This document shows positions 55,578 to 64,000 of a stretch of DNA of 64,000 nt, in pieces. A program made the position numbers and the translations under genes. A model generated the notes under the pieces. The model did not search any database, had not been told where the DNA came from, and saw only the letters and a list, made by a program, of their open reading frames with translations. The first letter of the stretch is position 1, and the number at the start of each line of letters is the position of its first letter. Origin of the DNA: Paraglaciecola sp. L1A13 (lineage in GTDB: Bacteria; Pseudomonadota; Gammaproteobacteria; Enterobacterales; Alteromonadaceae); assembly GCF_009796745.1 (NCBI RefSeq), contig NZ_CP047024.1:3658001-3722000 (forward strand). Direction: 5' to 3'.

Positions 55578-55916
55578 ATGTCAGGCAATGATAAAGCAAA
55601 TACAGATAACCCGAAGGCTAAGAGTGCTGTCGCGATAAAACATCATGACGGGGATAAAAAAAATGCACCTCTGGTGGTGGCAAAGGGATTTGGCGAATTA
55701 GCCGACGAGATAATCGCCTTGGCCAAAGAAAGTGGTGTATTGATCCATGAAGATCCTTATCTAAGTGAATTTCTAGCGAGCTTAGATTTAGGTCAAGAAA
55801 TCCCTGAACAGCTTTATCACGTCATCGCAGAACTTATTAGTTTTTCCTACGTGCTGCAGGGCAAGTTTCCAGAGAGTTGGGCCAAGGATTATAACAAGGT
55901 ATCAAAACATGTTTAA
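55578..55916 (+). CDS. FlhB C-terminal-like protein (orphan)
   Basis: A 112-residue soluble protein that matches the cytosolic domain of FlhB/YscU: KNAPLVVAKGFGELADEIIALAKESGVLIHEDPYLSEFLASLDLGQEIPEQLYHVIAELISF. The autocleavage NPTH motif of FlhB is missing; the frame begins after it. The membrane part is absent. Such FlhB2 orphans sit next to FliK-like genes in Alteromonadales and Shewanella. It starts 36 bp after the FliK-like gene, so the pair probably works together on export switching. Confidence 0.82.
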   Translation: MSGNDKANTDNPKAKSAVAIKHHDGDKKNAPLVVAKGFGELADEIIALAKESGVLIHEDPYLSEFLASLDLGQEIPEQLYHVIAELISFSYVLQGKFPESWAKDYNKVSKHV

Positions 55917-56044
55917 CTCGATGGTTGCGTGAGTTATACCGCTGCAATTCTTTGATTGAACATACTTAGTATTGTTTTTTAACATTCCCTCACCACCTCG
56001 AATCAATGAGCACATAAACTTTTTTAGGTCTCATTAAATAGGCA

Positions 56045-56067
56045 CAAAAAAACCGTCAGTCGACGGT
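56045..56067 (-). terminator. recA terminator
   Basis: On the minus strand, ACCGTC (56062-56067) pairs with GACGGT (56052-56057) and runs into seven U. Confidence 0.75.
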
Positions 56068-56113
56068 CTTTTCGTTTATACAAAGTTGAAGAACGTATTC
56101 TTCTACTTATAAT

Positions 56114-57154
56114 TTATTCTTCTTGCTCTGGAACCACCGCTTCTTTCGGTGCAGGATCTTTAGGGCTTAACAGTAAATCTCTGAGTCTTTTATTCAGTTC
56201 GTCTCGCACTTCTTTATGCTCTTTGAGATATTTGGTTGAATTTGCTTTACCTTGTCCGATACGCTCTTCGCCATAGCTATACCAAGCGCCAGCCTTCTGC
56301 ACAAATCCGTGTTTTACGCCCAAGTCAATTAACTCGCCATCTCTGTTAATTCCTTCACCGTACATAATCTGAAATTCAGCTTGTTTAAAGGGCGGTGCAA
56401 TTTTGTTCTTAACCACTTTTACTCGGGTTTCGTTACCTGTGATTTCATCACCGTCTTTTACAGCCCCTATACGGCGAATATCACATCGAACACTCGCGTA
56501 GAATTTAAGGGCATTACCACCAGTAGTCGTCTCAGGAGAACCAAACATCACACCAATTTTCATGCGGATCTGGTTGATGAAAATCATCATCGTGTTCGAC
56601 TGTTTTAGATTACCTGTCAGCTTACGCATTGCTTGCGAAAGCATTCGGGCTTGAAGACCCATATGGCTGTCTCCCATATCACCTTCAATCTCTGCTTTTG
56701 GCGTTAAGGCGGCGACTGAATCGACCACTATAATATCGACAGCACCAGAGCGCGTTAACATGTCACATATTTCTAGTGCTTGTTCACCCGTGTCAGGTTG
56801 AGAGACCAAAAGTTCATCGATATTAACACCCAATTTTGCGGCATAGATTGGGTCAAGGGCATGTTCCGCATCAACGAAAGCACATACTTTACCGTTACGT
56901 TGAGCTTCAGCAACAACCTCAAGCGTCAAAGTGGTTTTACCGCTTGACTCAGGCCCGTAAATCTCAACAATTCGTCCCATCGGGAAGCCGCCAGCGCCCA
57001 AAGCAATATCTAAACCCAGCGAGCCTGTAGAAATAGTTTCTACATCCATTGTTCTATTCTCACCCAATTTCATAATTGAGCCTTTGCCAAATTGCTTTTC
57101 AATTTGGGCCATTGCTGAGGCTAATGCTTTGCTTTTGTCTGTCGTAGTAACCAT
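56114..57154 (-). CDS. recA: Recombinase RecA
   Basis: A 346-residue protein. The Walker A loop is GPESSGKTT (67-75), the Walker [13 protein letters not shown], and loop L2 is the [23 protein letters not shown] region. The N-terminal helix ([21 protein letters not shown]) is typical. It catalyses strand exchange and activates LexA cleavage. A LexA box lies 42 bp upstream. No recX gene follows in the window; the gene stands alone. Confidence 0.97.
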   Translation of the reverse strand: MVTTTDKSKALASAMAQIEKQFGKGSIMKLGENRTMDVETISTGSLGLDIALGAGGFPMGRIVEIYGPESSGKTTLTLEVVAEAQRNGKVCAFVDAEHALDPIYAAKLGVNIDELLVSQPDTGEQALEICDMLTRSGAVDIIVVDSVAALTPKAEIEGDMGDSHMGLQARMLSQAMRKLTGNLKQSNTMMIFINQIRMKIGVMFGSPETTTGGNALKFYASVRCDIRRIGAVKDGDEITGNETRVKVVKNKIAPPFKQAEFQIMYGEGINRDGELIDLGVKHGFVQKAGAWYSYGEERIGQGKANSTKYLKEHKEVRDELNKRLRDLLLSPKDPAPKEAVVPEQEE

Positions 57155-57195
57155 TCTTCGGTCTCCGGAATTTGAAATTCTATTTTGTTATTATA

Positions 57196-57211
57196 CTGTA
57201 CAACCATACAG
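57196..57211. promoter_or_regulatory. LexA (SOS) box upstream of recA
   Basis: CTGTACAACCATACAG matches the CTG-N10-CAG LexA consensus (CTGTATATATATACAG type) and sits about 42 bp before the recA start codon. Confidence 0.9.
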
Positions 57212-57437
57212 TTACAAGTCGCTTTCTAAAAATAGTCATGTTGGGCCTTTGTTAAGACAACAAAGTCGTTGATTGACGTAACATAACTAAATTTTAAATT
57301 AATATTATTGTACGGTACAGCGGGCAGATATCTGTCTTATTCGCCAATACTAGCCCCTACACTCCCATTACTTAGTGTCATTTCTATGCAAGGTTATACG
57401 TGCGCAGAGTTTTTAATCAACAAAACAACATATTTGA

Positions 57438-57848
57438 TTACTCTTCGCTGGGTAAGGTATTGTATTTTATGCTGCCTAACGCAGGTTCGTACCAGCTCGC
57501 TTTCTCAGCATAAAAAATATGGCTTTGCGGTTGGGTACTTGATGCATTATCTAAACAACCTGCCGGGATCACCAAGGCTTTACCAGATAAAGACGCATAA
57601 GGTAGCGCACTTCCGCACTGGCCACAAAACGCATTTGAGATGCTACGTCCGGGCACGTCGTAACGCTTGACCAGTTCTGCACCAGCAAGCCATGTAATAT
57701 TATTAATCTCAGTAAATAGGTTCGATGCATGAGCTGAACCTGTCGCTTTTTGGCATTGCGAGCAATGACATAAATGAAAGTGTTTTATCACATCATCACA
57801 TTCAAAACGCACACTACTGCATAGGCAACTACCTATTATTTTTTCCAC
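57438..57848 (-). CDS. GFA family (DUF636) glutathione-dependent formaldehyde-activating-like enzyme
   Basis: A 136-residue zinc protein of the GFA family: SCLCSSVRFEC near the start, HLCHCSQCQKATGSAHASNL (CxCxxC) and FCGQCGSALPY provide the zinc ligands. GFA domains were named for glutathione-dependent formaldehyde activation, but most members are of unknown substrate. It stands alone downstream of recA's divergent region, with no visible partner. Confidence 0.88.
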   Translation of the reverse strand: MEKIIGSCLCSSVRFECDDVIKHFHLCHCSQCQKATGSAHASNLFTEINNITWLAGAELVKRYDVPGRSISNAFCGQCGSALPYASLSGKALVIPAGCLDNASSTQPQSHIFYAEKASWYEPALGSIKYNTLPSEE

Positions 57849-57946
57849 TTAGTTTATCCGGTAAATGCGCATTTTTGTCGTTGTTAGTCCACGGTAAATT
57901 AATAATCACACGTAATGCATTGAGCGGTAATAATAGAAACTGTACG

Positions 57947-58318
57947 CTATAAATGATATTCCAGTTCATAACTGTGCTTATCTTCTTGCTGAATAATACG
58001 CATTTTACCGCTAATCTCACGTAGATCATGACTTCCCGAGCCAGTCAAAATTGTAATCTCTAACGATTGGGCCGCAGCTGACATTTCACCTTTGTGCAGC
58101 AGGGTAAAACCTCCTTTTTTATTCGCGAGACTGCCCTCAAACTCCTCGATGGCGAAGTACACGGCAGTGCCATTTTCAGTACGCTTACTGATCATTTGCC
58201 CTACGCCTTTACCCACTAACGCTCCAGTGTAGGTTTTATCGATTAACATGCGTCCTACTGGCGCAGTTTCATCATTTTGCGCTGCTAAATTAACTTCAAA
58301 TGCTCCTACTGCGATCAT
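57947..58318 (-). CDS. DUF3224 family protein
   Basis: A 123-residue β-rich protein (GAFEVNLAAQNDETAPVGRMLIDKTYTGALVGKGVGQMIS, FEGSLANKKGGFTLLHKG) with the DUF3224 pattern of an allene oxide cyclase-like barrel. The ligand or function is not known. It reads against the GFA-like gene in the same direction, 98 bp away. Confidence 0.8.
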   Translation of the reverse strand: MIAVGAFEVNLAAQNDETAPVGRMLIDKTYTGALVGKGVGQMISKRTENGTAVYFAIEEFEGSLANKKGGFTLLHKGEMSAAAQSLEITILTGSGSHDLREISGKMRIIQQEDKHSYELEYHL

Positions 58319-58403
58319 GATAGTTGCTCTCTCAATTGATGGGTTTGGCCAATTTAGAATAAACCAGTGTTATGTTTAGCAAAATTTTTACTGCAGAACT
58401 GAA

Positions 58404-58892
58404 TTAACACAGCGCCAGTAGTTGCTGCAAAGCAAACTCTATTGCTTGTTCCCTGACTTGATGCCGGTCACCATTAAAACACTGGCAATGCGTAGACACC
58501 TCACCGTTAACGGCAAAACCAAACCAAACCGTACCGACTGGCTTTTTTGCGCTACCGCCATCAGGCCCAGCGATACCACTGACGGAAACAGCCATGTTAG
58601 CGTTGGCAGCTTGCGCAGCCCCCAGCGCCATCTGTTCTACCACAGGTTTAGACACTGCCCCAAAGTCGATTAAGGTTTGCTCACTCACGCCTAAAAGGGT
58701 GTGTTTCGCTTCATTCGAATAGGTAATATAGCCACTTTTAAACCAGCTTGAGCTTCCAGATGTACTTGTGATGGCGTATCCTATGCCCCCTCCAGTGCAC
58801 GACTCAGCACAGGTTACTTGCCAGCCTAATTGCTGTAGCTTTTTACCGAGTTGTTGCGCTAATTGAATTGAATTGTTTGTCATATTTTGCAT
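58404..58892 (-). CDS. pncC: Nicotinamide-nucleotide amidohydrolase PncC (CinA C-terminal domain)
   Basis: A 162-residue protein. It hydrolyses NMN to nicotinate mononucleotide in the pyridine nucleotide cycle. Characteristic motifs are TCAESCTGGGIGYAITSTSGSSSWFKSGYITYSNEAKHTLLGV and VSVSGIAGPDGGSAKKPVGTVWFGF. The start could also be the ATG at codon 4 (58883). It is divergent from mutS, a common gene order in gammaproteobacteria. Confidence 0.93.
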   Translation of the reverse strand: MQNMTNNSIQLAQQLGKKLQQLGWQVTCAESCTGGGIGYAITSTSGSSSWFKSGYITYSNEAKHTLLGVSEQTLIDFGAVSKPVVEQMALGAAQAANANMAVSVSGIAGPDGGSAKKPVGTVWFGFAVNGEVSTHCQCFNGDRHQVREQAIEFALQQLLALC

Positions 58893-58993
58893 CCATCATG
58901 GGGTTATCTGACTCGCTAATTTTACTTAGCGGGCTTCATTAGCATGCCAAACATTGATAATGAAACAAAGCGTTAAAAGCGATACAAACAAGA

Positions 58994-61675
58994 GTGCCAT
59001 CCAGAATGCCTAAAACGAATACGTTATCATCAGCCGAGTCGGTTAAAACCAACCCCTCTTCTTTGCAGCAACACACACCTATGATGCAGCAATATTTGAA
59101 ATTAAAAGCTGAGCATCCAGATATTCTATTGTTTTATCGTATGGGTGATTTTTATGAGCTCTTCTTTGATGATGCAAAAAAAGCATCCGAGTTACTTGAT
59201 ATTTCTCTTACGGCCAGAGGCAAATCTGGCGGTAATGCAATCCCGATGGCAGGCGTACCCTATCATGCGGTTGAAAACTATTTAGCACGATTAGTCAAAA
59301 TGGGGCAATCAGTAGCGATCGTCGAACAATTTGGCGATCCAGCCACCAGCAAAGGGCCCGTAGAGCGCCGCGTACAACGTATTGTTACCCCTGGGACTGT
59401 GTCTGACGAAGCCCTGCTTAACGATAAACAAGACAGTATACTGGCGGCAGTATTTTGTGCTGTACAAAAGACTAATCAGGCCTTGGTATTTGGTTACGCC
59501 ACGCTGGACGTAACCAGTGGTCGTTTCACATTGTGCGAACTAGCAGGTGAAGAAGCGCTTGCAGCTGAATTACAACGCACGAATCCCGTTGAGCTTTTAT
59601 ACCCTGATGATTTTGCTTACAGTCATCTAATCAATCAGCGCAAAGGTTTACGTCGTCGCCCCCAATGGGAGTTCGACTTACAAACCGCCACTACCCAGTT
59701 AACCAGCCAATTTGGCACCAGCGAATTATCTGGTTTTGGGGTCCAGAATCATCAAGTAGGTATATGCGCAGCAGGTTGCGTAATGCAATACATCAAAGAT
59801 ACTCAGCGCGCTGCATTACCGCATATCGATCGTATCGTACTTGAATCGCATAATGACACAGTTGTTATGGACGCTGCGACAAGACGTAATTTAGAACTGA
59901 CCTTTAATTTATCTGGCGGCACAGAAAACACCCTTGCTAGCATATTAGACAAAACAGCCACTGCCATGGGCAGTCGACTACTACAACGCTGGATCCACCG
60001 CCCTTTAACTGACGTAACAATATTGAAGGGCCGTCAGCGTAATATTCATGCACTAATGAGTTCGCCATATAGCCAATTGCAAAGCGCACTTAAAAAAATA
60101 GGTGATATGCAGCGCGTGTTAGCACGTTTGGCTTTGCGCAGTGCTCGTCCAAGAGACTTTGCACGATTACGCCAAGCATTCGCACTATTACCTGATATTC
60201 AAAGCTACCTTGAGCATGAAATAGAAAACGCCCAGCATAGTGATTTACCGCAACTTGCTGCCCAAATAAGTCAGTATCCTGACTTTGCTGAATTACTTGA
60301 ACGTGCAGTAATTGAAGCGCCACCGGTGTTAATTCGTGATGGCGGGGTGATAAAAGAAGGCTATAACGAAGAGCTTGATCACTTACGAGCCTTGTCAAAA
60401 GGCGCAACAGACTATTTAGAAGCATTGGAATTACGTGAAAAAGAACGTACCGGCATTGCCAGCTTAAAAGTGGGTTATAACCGTGTACATGGCTACTTTA
60501 TTGAAGTTAGCCGCAGCCAGTCAGATCTTGTGCCAGTGGAATATGTACGTCGTCAAACGTTAAAAAATAACGAGCGTTATATTATTCCTGAGCTCAAAGA
60601 GCATGAGGACAATGTGCTGAGTAGCCAAAGTCGCTCGTTAGCCCTTGAAAAGCGCCTGTATGAAGAGTTATTCGATTTACTGCTACCAAAGCTAAAAGAG
60701 CTTATGCAAAGTGCTGACGCTATTGCCGAGCTAGATGTACTGACGAACCTAGCGGAACGTGCCGAGAGCCTAGATTACCATTGCCCAGATTTATGTGCCC
60801 AAAGTGGCATTCATTTTAGTCAGGGTCGTCATCCTGTGGTAGAGCAAGTGTCGGATGCGCCGTTTATTGCCAACCCGATTGAAGTGAATCCGTCGCGCAG
60901 AATGCTGGTGATAACAGGTCCAAACATGGGCGGTAAATCAACTTATATGCGCCAAACAGCGCTAATTGTTTTAATGGCCTATATCGGCAGTTATATTCCT
61001 GCCCAAGATGCCCGAATTGGTCCTATCGATCGTATATTTACCCGAATTGGTGCATCAGACGATCTTGCTTCTGGTCGCTCGACTTTTATGGTTGAAATGA
61101 CTGAAACTGCGAATATATTAAATAATGCGACGGCCAATAGCCTAGTGTTAATGGATGAAATTGGCCGAGGCACCAGTACCTATGACGGTTTGTCTCTCGC
61201 TTGGGCCTGTGCCGAATACCTCGCCACTACGCTTCAATCATTTACCTTATTTGCCACCCATTACTTTGAACTGACCAGTCTAGCTGATTCACTGCCCGAA
61301 CTGGCGAATGTTCACCTAGATGCTGTCGAACATGGCGATACCATTCGCTTTATGCATGCGGTACAAGATGGCGCGGCTAATAAGAGTTATGGTTTACAAG
61401 TTGCACAATTGGCTGGCGTGCCGAAGCAAGTTGTGCAAGCCGCCAAGCGAAAATTACATGAGCTTGAAACTGGCAGTGCTGGGAACCAAGAGCCGTTGGT
61501 GAGTCAACCAAACCCAATCAAAACTGCCCCTCCTAAGGAAAAGAGCGAAACTCAATTAGATTTATTAGCGCCTGTTAGTGAAGCTGAGAATCTGTTACAC
61601 AACATACAACCGGATGATCTTACACCGAAACAGGCGCTTGATTATTTATATCAATTAAAGAAATTAGTCAGATAG
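58994..61675 (+). CDS. mutS: DNA mismatch repair protein MutS
   Basis: An 893-residue protein with all MutS regions: the mismatch-binding Phe-Tyr-Glu (residues 53-55, in [13 protein letters not shown]), connector and core helices, the Walker [10 protein letters not shown] near residue 642, and [12 protein letters not shown] near 720. The tail has a β-clamp-like motif (TQLDLLAP) and ends with the tetramerisation helix. Start is GTG at 58994 or ATG at 59006; neither has a strong ribosome-binding site. It recognises mismatches and recruits MutL. Confidence 0.97.
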   Translation: MPSRMPKTNTLSSAESVKTNPSSLQQHTPMMQQYLKLKAEHPDILLFYRMGDFYELFFDDAKKASELLDISLTARGKSGGNAIPMAGVPYHAVENYLARLVKMGQSVAIVEQFGDPATSKGPVERRVQRIVTPGTVSDEALLNDKQDSILAAVFCAVQKTNQALVFGYATLDVTSGRFTLCELAGEEALAAELQRTNPVELLYPDDFAYSHLINQRKGLRRRPQWEFDLQTATTQLTSQFGTSELSGFGVQNHQVGICAAGCVMQYIKDTQRAALPHIDRIVLESHNDTVVMDAATRRNLELTFNLSGGTENTLASILDKTATAMGSRLLQRWIHRPLTDVTILKGRQRNIHALMSSPYSQLQSALKKIGDMQRVLARLALRSARPRDFARLRQAFALLPDIQSYLEHEIENAQHSDLPQLAAQISQYPDFAELLERAVIEAPPVLIRDGGVIKEGYNEELDHLRALSKGATDYLEALELREKERTGIASLKVGYNRVHGYFIEVSRSQSDLVPVEYVRRQTLKNNERYIIPELKEHEDNVLSSQSRSLALEKRLYEELFDLLLPKLKELMQSADAIAELDVLTNLAERAESLDYHCPDLCAQSGIHFSQGRHPVVEQVSDAPFIANPIEVNPSRRMLVITGPNMGGKSTYMRQTALIVLMAYIGSYIPAQDARIGPIDRIFTRIGASDDLASGRSTFMVEMTETANILNNATANSLVLMDEIGRGTSTYDGLSLAWACAEYLATTLQSFTLFATHYFELTSLADSLPELANVHLDAVEHGDTIRFMHAVQDGAANKSYGLQVAQLAGVPKQVVQAAKRKLHELETGSAGNQEPLVSQPNPIKTAPPKEKSETQLDLLAPVSEAENLLHNIQPDDLTPKQALDYLYQLKKLVR

Positions 61676-61695
61676 ACTTGAAAGGCCATAACTTG

Positions 61696-61735
61696 CCATA
61701 AACGTTAAGCTAAATATTGCATGTAACGTTTATGG
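61696..61735. terminator. Hairpin between mutS and the receiver gene
   Basis: CCATAAACGTTA (61696-61707) pairs perfectly with TAACGTTTATGG (61724-61735) around 16 nt. There is no strong T-run on either side; it probably ends both convergent transcripts. Confidence 0.45.
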
Positions 61736-61747
61736 TGAGCCGTTGTT

Positions 61748-62110
61748 TTACAGACGCTCCATTAAACTAAGGAGACTCATAGGTGTTACCGGCTTTTCAA
61801 GAAAACCAACTGCGCCGATTTCATATGACAGATTTACCGTTTCTTCCGACGTATCAGCCGAACACATAACGATTTTCACCTCGGGGATTTCTTCACGAAG
61901 AATACTTAATAACTCTAAACCATCCACTTTGGGTAGTTTAATATCCATTAAGATAAGCTGATAATCTTTACGGCACACTCGGGCCATCACTTCAGCCGAA
62001 TCGCTCGCTGTATCAACCTGCATATAGCCATTCCCTTGCAGCACAGTACTTATAAAAGTGCAGATGGCTTCGACATCATCAACCACTAAAATGGGACGCA
62101 TTTTATCCAT
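61748..62110 (-). CDS. Stand-alone response regulator receiver (CheY-like) protein
   Basis: A 120-residue receiver domain without an output domain. Acidic pocket Asp11-Asp12, phospho-acceptor Asp56 (LILMDIKLPKVDG), Ser84 and Lys106 (FLEKPVTP) are all present. ATG at 62110 with AAAGGA upstream is chosen; a longer frame to 62200 adds residues without homology. A signal-relay role is likely; the partner kinase is not in the window. Confidence 0.88.
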   Translation of the reverse strand: MDKMRPILVVDDVEAICTFISTVLQGNGYMQVDTASDSAEVMARVCRKDYQLILMDIKLPKVDGLELLSILREEIPEVKIVMCSADTSEETVNLSYEIGAVGFLEKPVTPMSLLSLMERL

Positions 62111-62294
62111 AAAGCTAATCCTTTGACTATTTGGTCCACAGTGTAAACCAATAAAATGCCATAATCTGTATATTTTTTGCAAACCTAAGGCTCTTTTCAA
62201 TTGTCTGTGGGGTCGTATTTACGTATACTGTTACGCCGTCCGGTACTGAATAATGTCACGCCTTTTAAAGGGAGCTCGACTACATCAGTATTAA

Positions 62295-63962
<1,668 letters not shown>

Positions 63963-64000
63963 CAAACGATTGAAAACTAAGCGTATCTGCTCTCAGGTAA

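Overview
The window looks like a chromosomal segment of a marine gammaproteobacterium of the order Alteromonadales, close to the Alteromonas / Glaciecola / Paraglaciecola group. The reasons are the csrB–syd–queF–ppnN gene order, an NAD-type isocitrate dehydrogenase beside a ComEA-like protein, a full System I cytochrome c maturation operon next to orphan FliK-like and FlhB-like genes, and recA, pncC, mutS and pyrG close together. The genus is inferred from gene content and moderate-to-low GC, not from a database search. No tRNA, rRNA, CRISPR array, insertion sequence or prophage was seen.

Regions: (1) 1-1340: the end of a DUF3301 gene, then a minus-strand array of GGA-loop hairpins that reads as a very large CsrB-type RNA, with its terminator, promoter and a 38-bp perfect palindrome upstream. 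(2) 1.3-10 kb: housekeeping and small genes (GNAT, DUF2789, two DUF3192 paralogues, syd, queF, ppnN, a degenerate HDOD-like protein, NAD-isocitrate dehydrogenase, ComEA-like). (3) 10-17 kb: ugd-galU (UDP-glucose and UDP-glucuronate supply) and a gfcABCD/yjbEFGH-type exopolysaccharide operon. (4) 17-41 kb: a capsule locus. Its AT-rich centre carries glycosyltransferases, two sulfotransferases, a hexapeptide acyltransferase and an RgpF-HAD fusion. Its right flank carries gmd-rmd (GDP-D-rhamnose), kpsE-T-M-D export genes, a small lipoprotein gene and wecA. (5) 41-45 kb: a POT peptide transporter, a small membrane protein, galE and mlaA. (6) 45-52.5 kb: ccmABCDEFGHI. (7) 52.7-64 kb: FliK-like and FlhB-like orphans, recA with a LexA box, GFA-family and DUF3224 proteins, pncC, mutS, a stand-alone receiver protein and pyrG.

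How the genes fit together: the nucleotide-sugar genes (galU, ugd, galE, gmd, rmd) can feed a glycan started on undecaprenyl phosphate by WecA, extended and decorated by the central glycosyltransferases, sulfotransferases and acyltransferase, and exported by KpsMTED. No KpsC/KpsS or Wzx/Wzy gene is present, so the polymer assembly route is not a standard one. CsrA regulates surface polysaccharide in many gammaproteobacteria, but no regulatory link between the CsrB-like RNA and this capsule is visible in the sequence.

Most unusual items: the roughly 0.7-kb CsrB-like RNA, enlarged by a 206-bp internal duplication (135 bp identical) and preceded by a GacA/UvrY-like palindrome; a GW-type accessory domain shared by three unrelated capsule enzymes; and the splitting of a HAD-containing glycan protein into an RgpF-HAD fusion plus a separate partner gene.
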